Shown: piece after piece, positions 8,565-16,980 of the stretch
How positions within the stretch are numbered: position 1 is the stretch's first letter
Layout of the letters: each line of letters opens with the position of its first letter
Origin: Candidatus Saccharimonadota bacterium
GTDB lineage: Bacteria; Patescibacteriota; Saccharimonadia; Saccharimonadales; Saccharimonadaceae
Reading direction: 5' to 3'
Assembly (NCBI GenBank): GCA_017433765.1
Contig: JAFRGO010000005.1
Span: 40,622 to 104,621 of the forward strand
Length of the DNA stretch: 64,000 nt
Made by a program: the position numbers and the translations under genes
Notes under the pieces: generated by a model
The model's database searches: none
What the model was told of the DNA's origin: nothing
The model's input: the letters and a program-made list of their open reading frames with translations, nothing else

Positions 8565-9931
8565 TAGGCGAGCTCCTTTGAAAATTCAATTAGGGTTTTG
8601 TCGCTGCGGCGAGGGCCAACGAGCTGGAGGCCGAGGTCGAGGCCGGTTTTGGTCTGGCCGACGGGGACGGAAAGACCGGGGAGGCCGGCGAGGTTGACCG
8701 GAGTGGACATAACGTCTTCGAGATACATCGCGACGGGATTGGAGACTTTTTCGCCGAGCTTAAAGGCAGGGTTGGGCGAGACGGGAGACAGAATGAGGTC
8801 GCATTTTTGGAAGGCCTGGGCGTATTCTTGGCAAATTAGGGTGCGAGCTTTTTGGGCCTTGAGGTAGTAAGCGTCATAGAAACCGCTAGAAAGGACGAAA
8901 TTACCAATCATGATACGGCGTTTGTTCTCGCGCATGAAACCTTCGTCACGGGTGTGTTCGTAGAGGTCGTCAAGAGAAGTGGAATGTTCGGAGCGAAAAC
9001 CGTAGCGAACGCCGTCGTAGCGAGAGAGGTTGGAGGCGACTTCGGCGGGGACGACGACATAATAGACGGCGAGGGCGTATTTCAGGGTCGGCATATCGAG
9101 GGGAACAATCTCGTAGCCCTTTTGTTTGAGTTTATCGGTGGCGGTTTTTAGCGCGGAGCGAATCTCGGGGTCAACGGAGTCGTTGTCGAATTCCTTGATG
9201 ACGCCGACTTTGCGAACAGGCTTGGCTTCGCTGTCATAGAAATCGGGGAGGGTAGTCAGGTCCTTGGGGTCGCGATGGGCGCAGACTGACATCAGCAAAT
9301 CGAGATCGGCGGCGGATTTCGTGAAGAAACCCATCGAGTCGGTCGAGGAGGCCATGGCAACAACGCCGTAGCGAGAAGTAGCGCCGTAAGTCGGTTTGAG
9401 ACCGAAAACACCGTTGAAGGAGGCGGGCTGGCGGATACTACCGCCGGTGTCGGAGCCGGTAGCGAACTGAACGATATCGAGGGCGGCGGCGACGGCCGAG
9501 CCGCCAGAAGAACCACCGGCGACGCGAGTTTCGTCTTTGGAATTTTTGGTCGGGCCGAAATAGGAGTTCTCGGTCGAGGAACCGTGGGCGAAGGCGTCGA
9601 GGTTAGTCTTGCCGAGTAAAATTGCACCTTCGGCTTCGATCTGGTCGATAATCGTGGCGTTTAGCGGAGAGGCAAAAGGTTCAAGGATATGAGCGGAGGC
9701 AGTGGTAGTTCCCTCTTTGGTTAGGTAGTTGTCTTTGGCGGCGAAAGGGACGCCCGCGAGGCGACCAACGGGTTCGCCGTTTTTGATTTTTTGGTCTATA
9801 GCTGCGGCTTTTTGGAGCGCGGAATCAGAGAACAGCGAAGTGAAAATGTTGTAATTTTTACAACATTCGGCTTTGGCGAGAGCTTCTTTGACAAGAGAAA
9901 CAGCGGTGGTATATTTATCAGCGATTTTCAT
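8564..9931 (-). CDS. gatA: Aspartyl/glutamyl-tRNA amidotransferase subunit A
   Basis: 455 aa. This amidase-signature subunit releases ammonia from Gln for the transamidation. The Ser-cisSer-Lys triad is visible as Lys66 (AAKDNYL), Ser141 (GGSSGGS) and Ser165 (DTGGSIR), with the same spacing as in characterised GatA proteins. The ATG overlaps the gatC stop by one base. A copy of the window's 19-bp palindrome lies inside the 5' part of the gene (9847-9865) and encodes residues around 23-29, including two adjacent Cys. Confidence 0.97.
   Translation of the reverse strand: MKIADKYTTAVSLVKEALAKAECCKNYNIFTSLFSDSALQKAAAIDQKIKNGEPVGRLAGVPFAAKDNYLTKEGTTTASAHILEPFASPLNATIIDQIEAEGAILLGKTNLDAFAHGSSTENSYFGPTKNSKDETRVAGGSSGGSAVAAALDIVQFATGSDTGGSIRQPASFNGVFGLKPTYGATSRYGVVAMASSTDSMGFFTKSAADLDLLMSVCAHRDPKDLTTLPDFYDSEAKPVRKVGVIKEFDNDSVDPEIRSALKTATDKLKQKGYEIVPLDMPTLKYALAVYYVVVPAEVASNLSRYDGVRYGFRSEHSTSLDDLYEHTRDEGFMRENKRRIMIGNFVLSSGFYDAYYLKAQKARTLICQEYAQAFQKCDLILSPVSPNPAFKLGEKVSNPVAMYLEDVMSTPVNLAGLPGLSVPVGQTKTGLDLGLQLVGPRRSDKTLIEFSKELA
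9847..9865. repeat. Palindrome TGTTGTAA-TTT-TTACAACA, copy 1 (in gatA)
   Basis: Perfect 8-bp arms around a 3-nt A/T centre, inside gatA. It is read in a different frame from the other three copies, so the encoded residues differ. See the finding on the four-copy motif. Confidence 0.85.
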
Positions 9932-10218
9932 TAGAGAACCTTTGGGACTTTGATTTGATTATCTTTGGCGACCTTTGTGAGACGAAGTAAATCTTCGCGC
10001 GAAGCGTCTTGAGCAAGAATCTCGTCGGGACGGAAGACATTTTCCATCTCGAAGCACTGGTAGGTGGGTTCGACGCCGGAAGTGTCGAGTTCGTCGAGCT
10101 GGGAAATATAGTCGAGGATGTTTTCGAGATCGGTTTTCAGGGCGGCGGCTTCGGATTCTTTGAGAGAAAAGTTCGAAAGTTTCGCCAAGTGGTCAATGTT
10201 TGCGCGAGTGATATTCAT
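9931..10218 (-). CDS. gatC: Aspartyl/glutamyl-tRNA amidotransferase subunit C
   Basis: 95 aa from MNITRANIDHLAKLSNF, the canonical GatC N-terminus. A longer in-frame reading to 10416 would run backwards into the divergent uvrB gene and has no GatC-like sequence, so it is rejected. The protein wraps around GatA and stabilises the complex. FRPDE and the Leu-rich C-terminal helix are recognisable. It is the first gene of the gat operon and faces uvrB across about 65 bp. The upstream sequence on this strand has no clean TATAAT; a weak AT-rich -10 may lie near 10225. Confidence 0.92.
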   Translation of the reverse strand: MNITRANIDHLAKLSNFSLKESEAAALKTDLENILDYISQLDELDTSGVEPTYQCFEMENVFRPDEILAQDASREDLLRLTKVAKDNQIKVPKVL

Positions 10219-10271
10219 AGTGATGATTATAACACTTTTGAGTCCCAAAAAAAAGTTCGAGCGGAACGTGG

Positions 10272-10277
10272 TATAAT
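10272..10277 (+). promoter_or_regulatory. -10 box (TGgTATAAT) of uvrB, leaderless
   Basis: A perfect extended -10 ends 6 nt before the GTG start at 10284, so transcription should begin at the start codon itself. No -35 hexamer is visible at the right distance. Confidence 0.7.
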
Positions 10278-10283
10278 GGTTTT

Positions 10284-12278
10284 GTGAAGTTTGAACTCGT
10301 AAGTAAATACAAAGCGACAGGCGACCAGCCAGAGGCGATACGCCAGCTTTATGATGGACTGAAAAAAGGCTTTCGTGAGCAAACGCTGCTGGGCGTGACC
10401 GGCTCGGGAAAGACATTCACGATGGCGAGCGTTATCGAGAAGTATCAGAAGCCGACACTAGTGCTAGCGCACAATAAAACCCTGGCGGCGCAACTATATT
10501 CGGAGTTTCGGGAGTTTTTCCCGAAAAACGAGGTGCATTATTTTGTTTCGTATTTCGATTATTATCAGCCCGAGGCTTATATCGCTTCGACGGATACCTA
10601 TATCGAGAAAGATTCGCTAATAAACGAAGAAATCGACCGGCTGCGCCACGGAGCGACGGAGGCGCTGTTGACGAGGCCAGACGTAATCGTAGTGGCGAGC
10701 GTGTCGTGTATTTACGGGATAGGTTCGCCAGCGAACTATACCGAGATGTCGATGGCGCTCAAGAAGAAAAACGGAGTCTGGGTCGAGGTCGGCAACAACC
10801 GAGAGCCGATTCGCCAGCGGGCGTTTATGGAAAAGTTGGTAAAAATCCAGTATAGCCGAAACGACATTGCGTTCGAGCGGGGGAATTTCCGCGTGATGGG
10901 TGATACGATTGACCTCTTTCCGGCGAGTGGAGAATGGGGGTATAGGTTTGAATTCGGTTTCGATAATCTCGAGGAAGTAAAAATTATCGACCCGCTGACG
11001 GGCGACCTGCGCGAGAAGCCCGAATATATTCATATTTTTCCGAATACACATTATGCGACGCCGGATGCTTTATTGGCGTCGGCACTGGTGAGCATACGGA
11101 AGGAATATGAAGAGAGATTGGATTATTTTGAGCGACACGAGAAGTTTCTAGAAGCACAGAGATTGTCGCAGAGGGTAAAATATGACCTCGAGATGCTAAA
11201 AGAGACAGGATTCGTCAAGGGTATTGAGAATTACTCCCGACATCTCGAGGGAAGGAAGGCCGGGGACCCGCCTTCGACATTGATTGACTTTTTCCCAGAA
11301 GATTTCTTACTACTAGTCGATGAGTCGCACATGACTTTACCACAACTACGGGGAATGTATAATGGCGACCGCTCGCGAAAAGAGACTTTGGTGGAATATG
11401 GTTTTCGGCTGCCGAGCGCACTCGACAATAGACCATTGACGTTCATGGAGTTTGACAAGAAAATCCATCACGCGATTTATGTTTCGGCGACGCCCGGAGA
11501 ATATGAGCTGGTACATTCGCCAAAGCCAGCGGAGCAGGTAATACGTCCGACGGGGTTGCTCGATCCGGAAATCGAGGTGCGGCCGCCGGAGGGACAGATT
11601 GACGACCTGATGGAAGAAATCGATAAGAGAATTGCGAAGGGGCAGAGGACGCTAGTTACGACTCTAACAAAACGGATGGCGGAGGATTTGACCGACCACC
11701 TCAAGGAGCGCGGAATAAAGACTGCTTATATTCATTCGGATGTCGATACGCTCGAGAGAGGGGATATTTTGCGAGACTTGCGCGCCGGGAAATATGATGT
11801 GCTGGTGGGGATCAACCTACTACGCGAGGGGCTGGATTTACCAGAGGTGTCGCTGGTGGCGATTATCGATGCGGACAAGGAAGGGTTCTTGCGAAGCGAG
11901 TCGGCGCTGATTCAGACGATTGGGCGGGCGGCGAGAAATGTCGAGGGGCGGGTGATTATGTATGCCAAAAATATCACGGGGACGATGGAGCGAGCGATTC
12001 GCGAGACGAATCGGCGGCGCGAGATACAACAGGAATATAACGAAAAGCATCATATCACGCCGAAATCGGTATCGAAGGAGATTTCGGCGGGGCTACGGGC
12101 GGTGATACCAGAGAAGGAGCAGGTCTCGAAACTCGACATACGAAAAGTGCCACCGGAGGAAATCCCGAATATCATTAAACAACTGACGAGCGAGATGAAG
12201 CTGGCGGCGGCGAATCTGGAATTTGAGAAGGCGGCAGCGATTCGGGACGAAATCGAGAGGATAAAAGCGGAGAAATAG
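10284..12278 (+). CDS. uvrB: Excinuclease ABC subunit B
   Basis: 664 aa, GTG start. This helicase-like damage-verification subunit of nucleotide excision repair works with UvrA and UvrC (uvrC is at 46210-47472). Visible are Walker A GVTGSGKT (about 38-45), the damage-probing beta-hairpin [11 protein letters not shown], the DESH Walker B, helicase motif VI (QTIGRAARN), and the C-terminal UVR domain (about 625-664, [18 protein letters not shown]) that docks UvrC. Full length. The GTG lies 6 nt behind TATAAT, pointing to a leaderless mRNA. The 3' flank is a G/T-rich stretch with a G-quadruplex motif instead of a hairpin terminator. Confidence 0.98.
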   Translation: MKFELVSKYKATGDQPEAIRQLYDGLKKGFREQTLLGVTGSGKTFTMASVIEKYQKPTLVLAHNKTLAAQLYSEFREFFPKNEVHYFVSYFDYYQPEAYIASTDTYIEKDSLINEEIDRLRHGATEALLTRPDVIVVASVSCIYGIGSPANYTEMSMALKKKNGVWVEVGNNREPIRQRAFMEKLVKIQYSRNDIAFERGNFRVMGDTIDLFPASGEWGYRFEFGFDNLEEVKIIDPLTGDLREKPEYIHIFPNTHYATPDALLASALVSIRKEYEERLDYFERHEKFLEAQRLSQRVKYDLEMLKETGFVKGIENYSRHLEGRKAGDPPSTLIDFFPEDFLLLVDESHMTLPQLRGMYNGDRSRKETLVEYGFRLPSALDNRPLTFMEFDKKIHHAIYVSATPGEYELVHSPKPAEQVIRPTGLLDPEIEVRPPEGQIDDLMEEIDKRIAKGQRTLVTTLTKRMAEDLTDHLKERGIKTAYIHSDVDTLERGDILRDLRAGKYDVLVGINLLREGLDLPEVSLVAIIDADKEGFLRSESALIQTIGRAARNVEGRVIMYAKNITGTMERAIRETNRRREIQQEYNEKHHITPKSVSKEISAGLRAVIPEKEQVSKLDIRKVPPEEIPNIIKQLTSEMKLAAANLEFEKAAAIRDEIERIKAEK

Positions 12279-12303
12279 GGGGGCGGTTGGGATTGGGCTG
12301 GGG
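12278..12303 (+). other. G-quadruplex motif directly after uvrB stop
   Basis: Four G runs (12278-12283, 12289-12291, 12295-12297, 12300-12303) are separated by loops of 5, 3 and 2 nt, which fits the G3+N1-7 rule. The motif begins within the TAG stop. It could fold in the uvrB mRNA 3' end; no Rho-independent hairpin is seen on this strand. Confidence 0.5.
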
Positions 12304-12347
12304 CTTTTTGAGTTTTGGTGGGTTTTATTGGGCTTTATTTCGCGGCA

Positions 12348-12488
12348 CAAAAACCGGGTCCTAAGACCCGGTGACTGATGCGCGCCCACCCTCGGGCACA
12401 TTGTTTTGTTTTAATCCGCTGTTTGTTTTAGCATAGTCTCCACACTCCACTAGAAAAATCAGTGGAACCCGGTGAAGCGTATCAGCTT
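12348..12488 (-). ncRNA. Structured small RNA candidate (about 140 nt) downstream of dnaK
   Basis: It has its own promoter and a strong terminator. The predicted transcript contains a CCACT...AGTGG hairpin (12440-12465), an A-rich linker with repeated AAAACAAA, a GCCC...GGGC hairpin (12383-12400), and a long-range helix pairing CUGAUACGC near the 5' end (12477-12485) with GCGCAUCAG near the 3' end (8 of 9 pairs). An ACCGGGU near the 5' end duplicates the 5' arm of the terminator stem, so it could pair alternatively with the 3' arm. I see no SRP, tmRNA, RNase P or clear 6S signature. No ORF with a credible start fits here. Confidence 0.6.
12353..12372 (-). terminator. Intrinsic terminator of the small RNA
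   Basis: A perfect 8-bp stem (ACCGGGTC / GACCCGGT read on either strand) with a 4-nt loop is followed on the minus strand by a run of five T. No T run follows on the plus strand. Confidence 0.8.
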
Positions 12489-12494
12489 GAGCCT

Positions 12495-12524
12495 ATATTA
12501 GCATAAGCTCAAGCTGTTTGTCAA
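12495..12524 (-). promoter_or_regulatory. Sigma70-type promoter of the small RNA
   Basis: -35 TTGACA (12519-12524), 18-bp spacer, TGC plus -10 TAATAT (12495-12500). The start point is expected near 12488. It lies after the dnaK stop, so the RNA is transcribed independently of dnaK. Confidence 0.7.
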
Positions 12525-12543
12525 GGCTTTTATGTTATTTTAA

Positions 12544-14430
12544 TTATTTATCAACTACTTCGCCTTCGACGGGCTCGTCGGAGTCGGACTTGGAGTCGGA
12601 TTTTTTATCGCCCGATTGATCGGCGGCGGACTGGTAGAGTTTAGCGCCGATGGGCATGATTTTTTCGTTCAGCTCCTTGGTCGCGCTCTCGAAAGCGTCT
12701 TTGTCGGAAGACTCATCCTCGAGGACTTTTTTGGCATCCTTGACGGCGTCTTCGATAGTTTTCTTGTCGTCGTCGGAGATTTTGTCCTTGTACTCGCTAG
12801 GCATTTTTTCGGCTTGGTAGATGGTATTCTCGAGATGGTTCTTGGCGTCGATTTTCTCGTGGCGCTTCTTGTCTTCTTCGGCGTGGAGCTCGGCTTCTTT
12901 TTGGGCCTTTTCGATATCTTCTTTGCTCATGTTACCGGAGTTTTGGATGGTAATCGACTGTTCCTTGCCGGTACCCTTATCCTTCGCCGTGACGTTCAAG
13001 ATGCCGTTAGCATCGAGATTGAAGGTGACTTCGATTTGGGGAATACCGCGGGGAGCGGGGGCGATACCGTCGAGGATAAAGCGGCCGAGAGATTTGTTAT
13101 CGGCGGCAAATTCGCGTTCACCCTGGAGGACATGAATCTCGACCTGGGGCTGGTTGTCGGAAGCGGTGCTAAAGACTTCGGACTTGGAAGTCGGAATGGT
13201 AGTGTTGCGGTCGATGAGTTTTGTGCAAACGCCGCCCATGGTTTCGATACCGAGAGAAAGCGGGGTAACGTCGAGGAGGACGATGTCTTTGAAGTCGCCT
13301 TGCATGGAGCCAATTTCGACGGCGGCACCGAGAGCCACGACTTCGTCGGGGTTGACACCCTGCATCGGGTCTTTGCCAAAAATCGATTTGACTTTTTCGA
13401 CGACGGCCGGCATACGGGTCATACCACCGACCATGACGATTTCGTCGATGTCGCTGGTGGAGAGTTTGGCGTCCTTGAGGGCGTTGCGGACGGGCTCCTC
13501 GAGACGGTCGAGCAGGTCGGAGACGAGCTCTTCGAGTTTGGCACGGGTGAGGGTATATTCAAAATGTTTCGGGCCATCAGCGTCGGCGGTCAGGAAGGGG
13601 AGGTTGATATCAGTCGAAGTGGCAGAAGAAAGTTCCTTTTTAGCCTTTTCAGCCTCGTCTTTGATGCGTTGCATGGCAGCGGCATCGTTTTTGATATCAA
13701 CTCCGGATTCTTTTTTGAATTCGTCGCAGAGGAAGTTGACGATGACGTTGTCGAAATCTTCGCCGCCGAGATGGGTGTCGCCGTTGGAGGACATCACCTC
13801 GAAGACGCCGTCGCCAATATCGAGAATGGAAATATCGAAGGTGCCACCACCGAGGTCGAAGACGGCAATCTTCCCTTCCTTTTTGGAGTCGATGCCGTAG
13901 GCGAGAGCCGCGGCGGTCGGTTCGGGGATGACGCGCTTGACTTCGAGGCCAGCGATTTTGCCGGCGTCTTTGGTGGCCTGGCGTTGGGAGTTATCGAAGT
14001 AGGCTGGGACGGTGATGATGGCTTCGGTGACTTTTTCGCCGAGGAAGGCTTCGGCGTCAGCCTTGATTTTCGAGAGCACCATCGCAGAAATCTGCTCTGG
14101 GGTGTATTTTTTGCCGTCCATTTCGACCGCGACCGAGTCGCCTTTTTCGACAATCTTGTAGGGCATGATGTCGAGGTCTTTTTTGACTTCTTTGTCGCTA
14201 TATTTGCGGCCGATGAGACGCTTGATACCGTAAATCGTATTCTTGGGGTTGGTAACGCGCTGGCGTTGGGCAACTTTGCCGACGAGACGTTCGCCCTTCT
14301 TCGTGACGGCGACGACAGACGGGGTGGTGCGGTCGCCTTCGGCGTTGGTGATAATTTCTGGTTTGCCGGCGAGCATGTAAGCAAAGGCAGAGTTGGTCGT
14401 TCCGAGATCAATACCAATAATTTTTGACAT
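12544..14430 (-). CDS. dnaK: Chaperone protein DnaK (Hsp70)
   Basis: 628 aa, full length. This ATP-dependent chaperone has the ATPase domain first ([53 protein letters not shown]), then the substrate-binding domain (about 385-500), then the helical lid and a charged C-terminal tail ending in EGEVVDK. No grpE or dnaJ lies next to it. A Shine-Dalgarno GTGAGG precedes the ATG, and the leader is about 60 nt. Regulation is clear from sequence: two CIRCE operators overlap the -35 and the start region, implying HrcA repression and heat-shock induction. Confidence 0.98.
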   Translation of the reverse strand: MSKIIGIDLGTTNSAFAYMLAGKPEIITNAEGDRTTPSVVAVTKKGERLVGKVAQRQRVTNPKNTIYGIKRLIGRKYSDKEVKKDLDIMPYKIVEKGDSVAVEMDGKKYTPEQISAMVLSKIKADAEAFLGEKVTEAIITVPAYFDNSQRQATKDAGKIAGLEVKRVIPEPTAAALAYGIDSKKEGKIAVFDLGGGTFDISILDIGDGVFEVMSSNGDTHLGGEDFDNVIVNFLCDEFKKESGVDIKNDAAAMQRIKDEAEKAKKELSSATSTDINLPFLTADADGPKHFEYTLTRAKLEELVSDLLDRLEEPVRNALKDAKLSTSDIDEIVMVGGMTRMPAVVEKVKSIFGKDPMQGVNPDEVVALGAAVEIGSMQGDFKDIVLLDVTPLSLGIETMGGVCTKLIDRNTTIPTSKSEVFSTASDNQPQVEIHVLQGEREFAADNKSLGRFILDGIAPAPRGIPQIEVTFNLDANGILNVTAKDKGTGKEQSITIQNSGNMSKEDIEKAQKEAELHAEEDKKRHEKIDAKNHLENTIYQAEKMPSEYKDKISDDDKKTIEDAVKDAKKVLEDESSDKDAFESATKELNEKIMPIGAKLYQSAADQSGDKKSDSKSDSDEPVEGEVVDK

Positions 14431-14459
14431 TTTTCCTCACTTTCTTTTATTGATTCATT

Positions 14460-14486
14460 CTAGCAGTCGAGGTAGTCGAGTGCTAA
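14460..14486. promoter_or_regulatory. CIRCE operator 1 (HrcA site), dnaK
   Basis: CTAGCAGTC-N9-GAGTGCTAA: the right half is the perfect CIRCE consensus and the left half has two differences. It lies downstream of the -10, around or just after the start of transcription. Confidence 0.88.
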
Positions 14487-14495
14487 TCTGACTCT

Positions 14496-14524
14496 AGTAT
14501 AGCAAACTAGCAGTCACATGTCAA
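14496..14524 (-). promoter_or_regulatory. dnaK promoter
   Basis: -35 TTGACA (14519-14524), exact 17-bp spacer, -10 TATACT with TGC extension (14496-14501). The -35 lies inside CIRCE operator 2. Confidence 0.85.
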
Positions 14525-14533
14525 GAGTGCTAA
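14507..14533. promoter_or_regulatory. CIRCE operator 2 (HrcA site), dnaK
   Basis: CTAGCAGTC-N9-GAGTGCTAA, with the same half-sites as operator 1 and overlapping the -35 box. The centres of the two operators are 47 bp apart. Confidence 0.88.
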
Positions 14534-14554
14534 ATTGTTTTTTATGAAATTCGT

Positions 14555-15832
14555 TTACCAATCTTCGACTAGGGTAAACTCTCGGCCGGCGATGCGGATA
14601 ATAGACTCGGGAGTGGCGCCAAGAGAGGTCAATTCGGCGCGAATACCAAGTTTTTTTATAATGTCACGGAGACGGTTGAGCGAGGCGTAGTTCTCGAAAT
14701 CGGTGCGGCGGGCGAATTTTTCGATTTTTTCGCCATGGACAACGAAGATGTCGCCGTCTTTTTCGACTGAGAAGGCGTCGCGGTAGGCGCTGGGGGAAAG
14801 CTGGATGACATTCTCTGGTGTTGTAATTTTTACAACATTTTCGTTTTTGCGGTAAGTTTCGACGTGGTGTTTCAGAGAGCGAAGAAGTTCGTCGAGGCCG
14901 AGATGGGCGGCGGAAGAAATAGCGAAAATCTCGGCATGGGGGTTAGCTTTCAGAATAGCGGACTTTTGCATTTCGATTAGCTCGGAATCGAGGCCTTCGC
15001 ATTTGGTAAGAGCGACGACTTCGGGGCGGGATTTGAGGTCGGAATATTGCTCGAGCTCGTGACGGATAGTCTGGTAGGCAGCGCCGGCATCGTCGTTGTA
15101 AGCATCAATGAGGTGGAGGAGAACAGAGGTGCGGTCAACATGGCGGAGAAAATCGTGGCCGAGGCCCTTGCCCTCAGAGGCGCCCTCGATGAGGCCCGGA
15201 ATGTCGGCGATTAAGATGTCTTTGTTGTCGATAGTGGCGACGCCGAGATTGGGAGTGATGGTAGTGAAGGGGTAGTTGGCGATTTCGGGGCGGGCGTTGG
15301 AGACGACGGAGAGAAAAGTCGATTTGCCAGCGTTGGGGAGACCAACGAGACCGACATCGGCGAGGAGCTTGAGCTCGATTTCGGCTTCGTAGCTCTCGCC
15401 TGGCTCACCGACTTCGGCGATGAGGGGGGCTTGGCGAGTGCTAGATTTGAAATGGGCGTTGCCAAATCCGCCATCGCCACCGCGAGCGACAACTGCTTCT
15501 TCACCGTCGTGGGTCAAATCGGCAACGACTTCGCCATCTCTCTTGACGATGGTGCCGATTGGGACTTCGACGATATAATCTTCCCCGCTGCGCCCAGCGG
15601 AGCGGGTGCCAGAGCCATTCTTGCCATCTTCGGCGGAAATTTCGGGAGTGAAGCGCAGGTCGAGGAGCGAGCCGGTATCCTTGTCGGCACGAAAAATAAT
15701 CGAGCCACCGCGACCGCCATCGCCACCATCTGGGCCACCCTTGGGGATGTAGATTTCGTGGCGAAAAGAAACGGCGCCGTCACCGCCTTTGCCGGCTTTT
15801 AGCTTTACCTTAACTTTATCGACGAATTGCAT
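14555..15832 (-). CDS. obg: Obg family GTPase
   Basis: 425 aa. This ribosome-associated GTPase acts in 50S assembly and stress signalling. The Gly-rich Obg fold (1-155, GGPDGGDGGRGGS), the G domain (GLPNAGKST, DIPGLIEGASEGKGLG, LTKCEG) and a C-terminal OCT domain (about 345-425) are present. The ATG lies 6 nt after TATAAT (15839-15844), so the message is probably leaderless. The gene contains one copy of the 19-bp palindrome at 14819-14837. It sits alone between dnaK and the LysM-CHAP operon on the same strand. Confidence 0.97.
   Translation of the reverse strand: MQFVDKVKVKLKAGKGGDGAVSFRHEIYIPKGGPDGGDGGRGGSIIFRADKDTGSLLDLRFTPEISAEDGKNGSGTRSAGRSGEDYIVEVPIGTIVKRDGEVVADLTHDGEEAVVARGGDGGFGNAHFKSSTRQAPLIAEVGEPGESYEAEIELKLLADVGLVGLPNAGKSTFLSVVSNARPEIANYPFTTITPNLGVATIDNKDILIADIPGLIEGASEGKGLGHDFLRHVDRTSVLLHLIDAYNDDAGAAYQTIRHELEQYSDLKSRPEVVALTKCEGLDSELIEMQKSAILKANPHAEIFAISSAAHLGLDELLRSLKHHVETYRKNENVVKITTPENVIQLSPSAYRDAFSVEKDGDIFVVHGEKIEKFARRTDFENYASLNRLRDIIKKLGIRAELTSLGATPESIIRIAGREFTLVEDW
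14819..14837. repeat. Palindrome TGTTGTAA-TTT-TTACAACA, copy 2 (in obg)
   Basis: Perfect 8-bp arms, inside obg between the G domain and the OCT domain, a linker-like region encoding NVVKITTPE. Confidence 0.85.
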
Positions 15833-15864
15833 ATATATATTATAGCATAAAATCGGCGAAGATG

Positions 15865-16980
15865 CTAGTGGATGTAGTTAAGCGAGGCGGCCGTGGCGGC
15901 GGAAATTTCGGCTTCGGTGACGGTATAGGCGCTATAGTTATAGTTCATCTCGCGGATAGTAATCGAACCGTCGGCGTGAACCGCCATGACGTAGCCGACG
16001 TGGCCGTACCAGCCACTACTAGTCTGGAAGACGGCGCCAGCTTCAGGGGTATGATCGACGCGATAGCCGGCGGCGGAGAGCTGGTAGGCCCAAGAGTTGG
16101 CGTTGCCGAGGCCACCCGGAAGAGTGCCGAGTGAATTGGCGTCGGTGGAGCGCATATACCAAGCATACCAGGTGCATTGACCGGGGACGCCGGGGTTGCC
16201 GGCGGAGGGGACATAGAAGCCATAGGCGAGGTAGCGTATGTTTTGGCGACTACCGTTGGAGCCGGCGTAGGTGTAGGTATAGACAGGTTGGATGACGACG
16301 GGAGCGACATATTCGGGGCGCTCGGTTTCGGGGAGGGTACCTTGGGGGAGGACGAGTTTTTGGCCCTCGACTAGCGAGGAGTCGGTCTCGAGGTCGTTGT
16401 AGGTCGTGATTAGTTCGGCGGAAGAGCCATAGCGCGAGGCAATAATGGCAACGTTGTCGCCAGATTTGACAGTATAAATAATGCCGTTGACGTTCGGGAG
16501 ATAGAGAGTCTGACCTTCGTCGAGGGCGGTGGTTTTGAGGCCGTTTGACCAGCGGACTTGGTCGGTGGTCAGACCATAGGCCGCGGCGATGGCTTCCATG
16601 GACTCGCCAGCTTTGACGGTGTAGGTGATAATCCCACGAGAAAGATGGGAGGTGTTGACAATGGTGGGCTTTTCGATTTTCTCGGTCGAACTCTGGCCGG
16701 ACTCGAGCATACTAGAGACGACGACGTAGTTGGAGGCGACAATTTCGCTGGAGTTGAGATTGAGTGAGTTGGCTAGAGAAGCGACGACGTAGAACTCGGA
16801 GAGCTGGTCGGCAGAGACAGAGAAGTCGTTGCTAGCAATCGAGGCCATAGATAGGGAGCTGGTACTAGAGGCGGTTTTGTTGACGGAGCCAAAGAAAACG
16901 AGGGCAAAAATCGCGAGCCCAGCCAAAATATAGGGGACGGCGCCCGTATTGAAGATGTTTTTTGCTTTGGGGACTTTCAT
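15865..16980 (-). CDS. Secreted LysM-LysM-CHAP peptidoglycan hydrolase
   Basis: 371 aa from MKVPKAKN. An N-terminal membrane segment (about 18-36) acts as signal anchor. Two LysM domains (ITYTVKAGESMEAIA and IIYTVKSGDNVAIIA) bind peptidoglycan. A C-terminal CHAP domain has the catalytic Cys in GQCTWYAW and His in YGHVGYVMAV, followed by an acidic/Asn stretch (REMNYN). It is expected to cleave stem peptides in the cell wall of this cell or of its host. The start overlaps the stop of the RuvX-MltG gene by four bases (ATGA), so translation is coupled. An upstream ATG at 17007 is inside that gene and is rejected. Confidence 0.9.
   Translation of the reverse strand: MKVPKAKNIFNTGAVPYILAGLAIFALVFFGSVNKTASSTSSLSMASIASNDFSVSADQLSEFYVVASLANSLNLNSSEIVASNYVVVSSMLESGQSSTEKIEKPTIVNTSHLSRGIITYTVKAGESMEAIAAAYGLTTDQVRWSNGLKTTALDEGQTLYLPNVNGIIYTVKSGDNVAIIASRYGSSAELITTYNDLETDSSLVEGQKLVLPQGTLPETERPEYVAPVVIQPVYTYTYAGSNGSRQNIRYLAYGFYVPSAGNPGVPGQCTWYAWYMRSTDANSLGTLPGGLGNANSWAYQLSAAGYRVDHTPEAGAVFQTSSGWYGHVGYVMAVHADGSITIREMNYNYSAYTVTEAEISAATAASLNYIH

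Noticed and set aside
10219..10416. N-terminal extension of gatC
   Set aside because: It would run into the divergent uvrB coding region and does not resemble GatC; the canonical start MNITRANID is at 10218.
12348..12488. SRP RNA, tmRNA or RNase P RNA
   Set aside because: No conserved SRP GGAAG loop context, no tRNA-like ends with CCA, no RNase P GAGGAAAGUC core.
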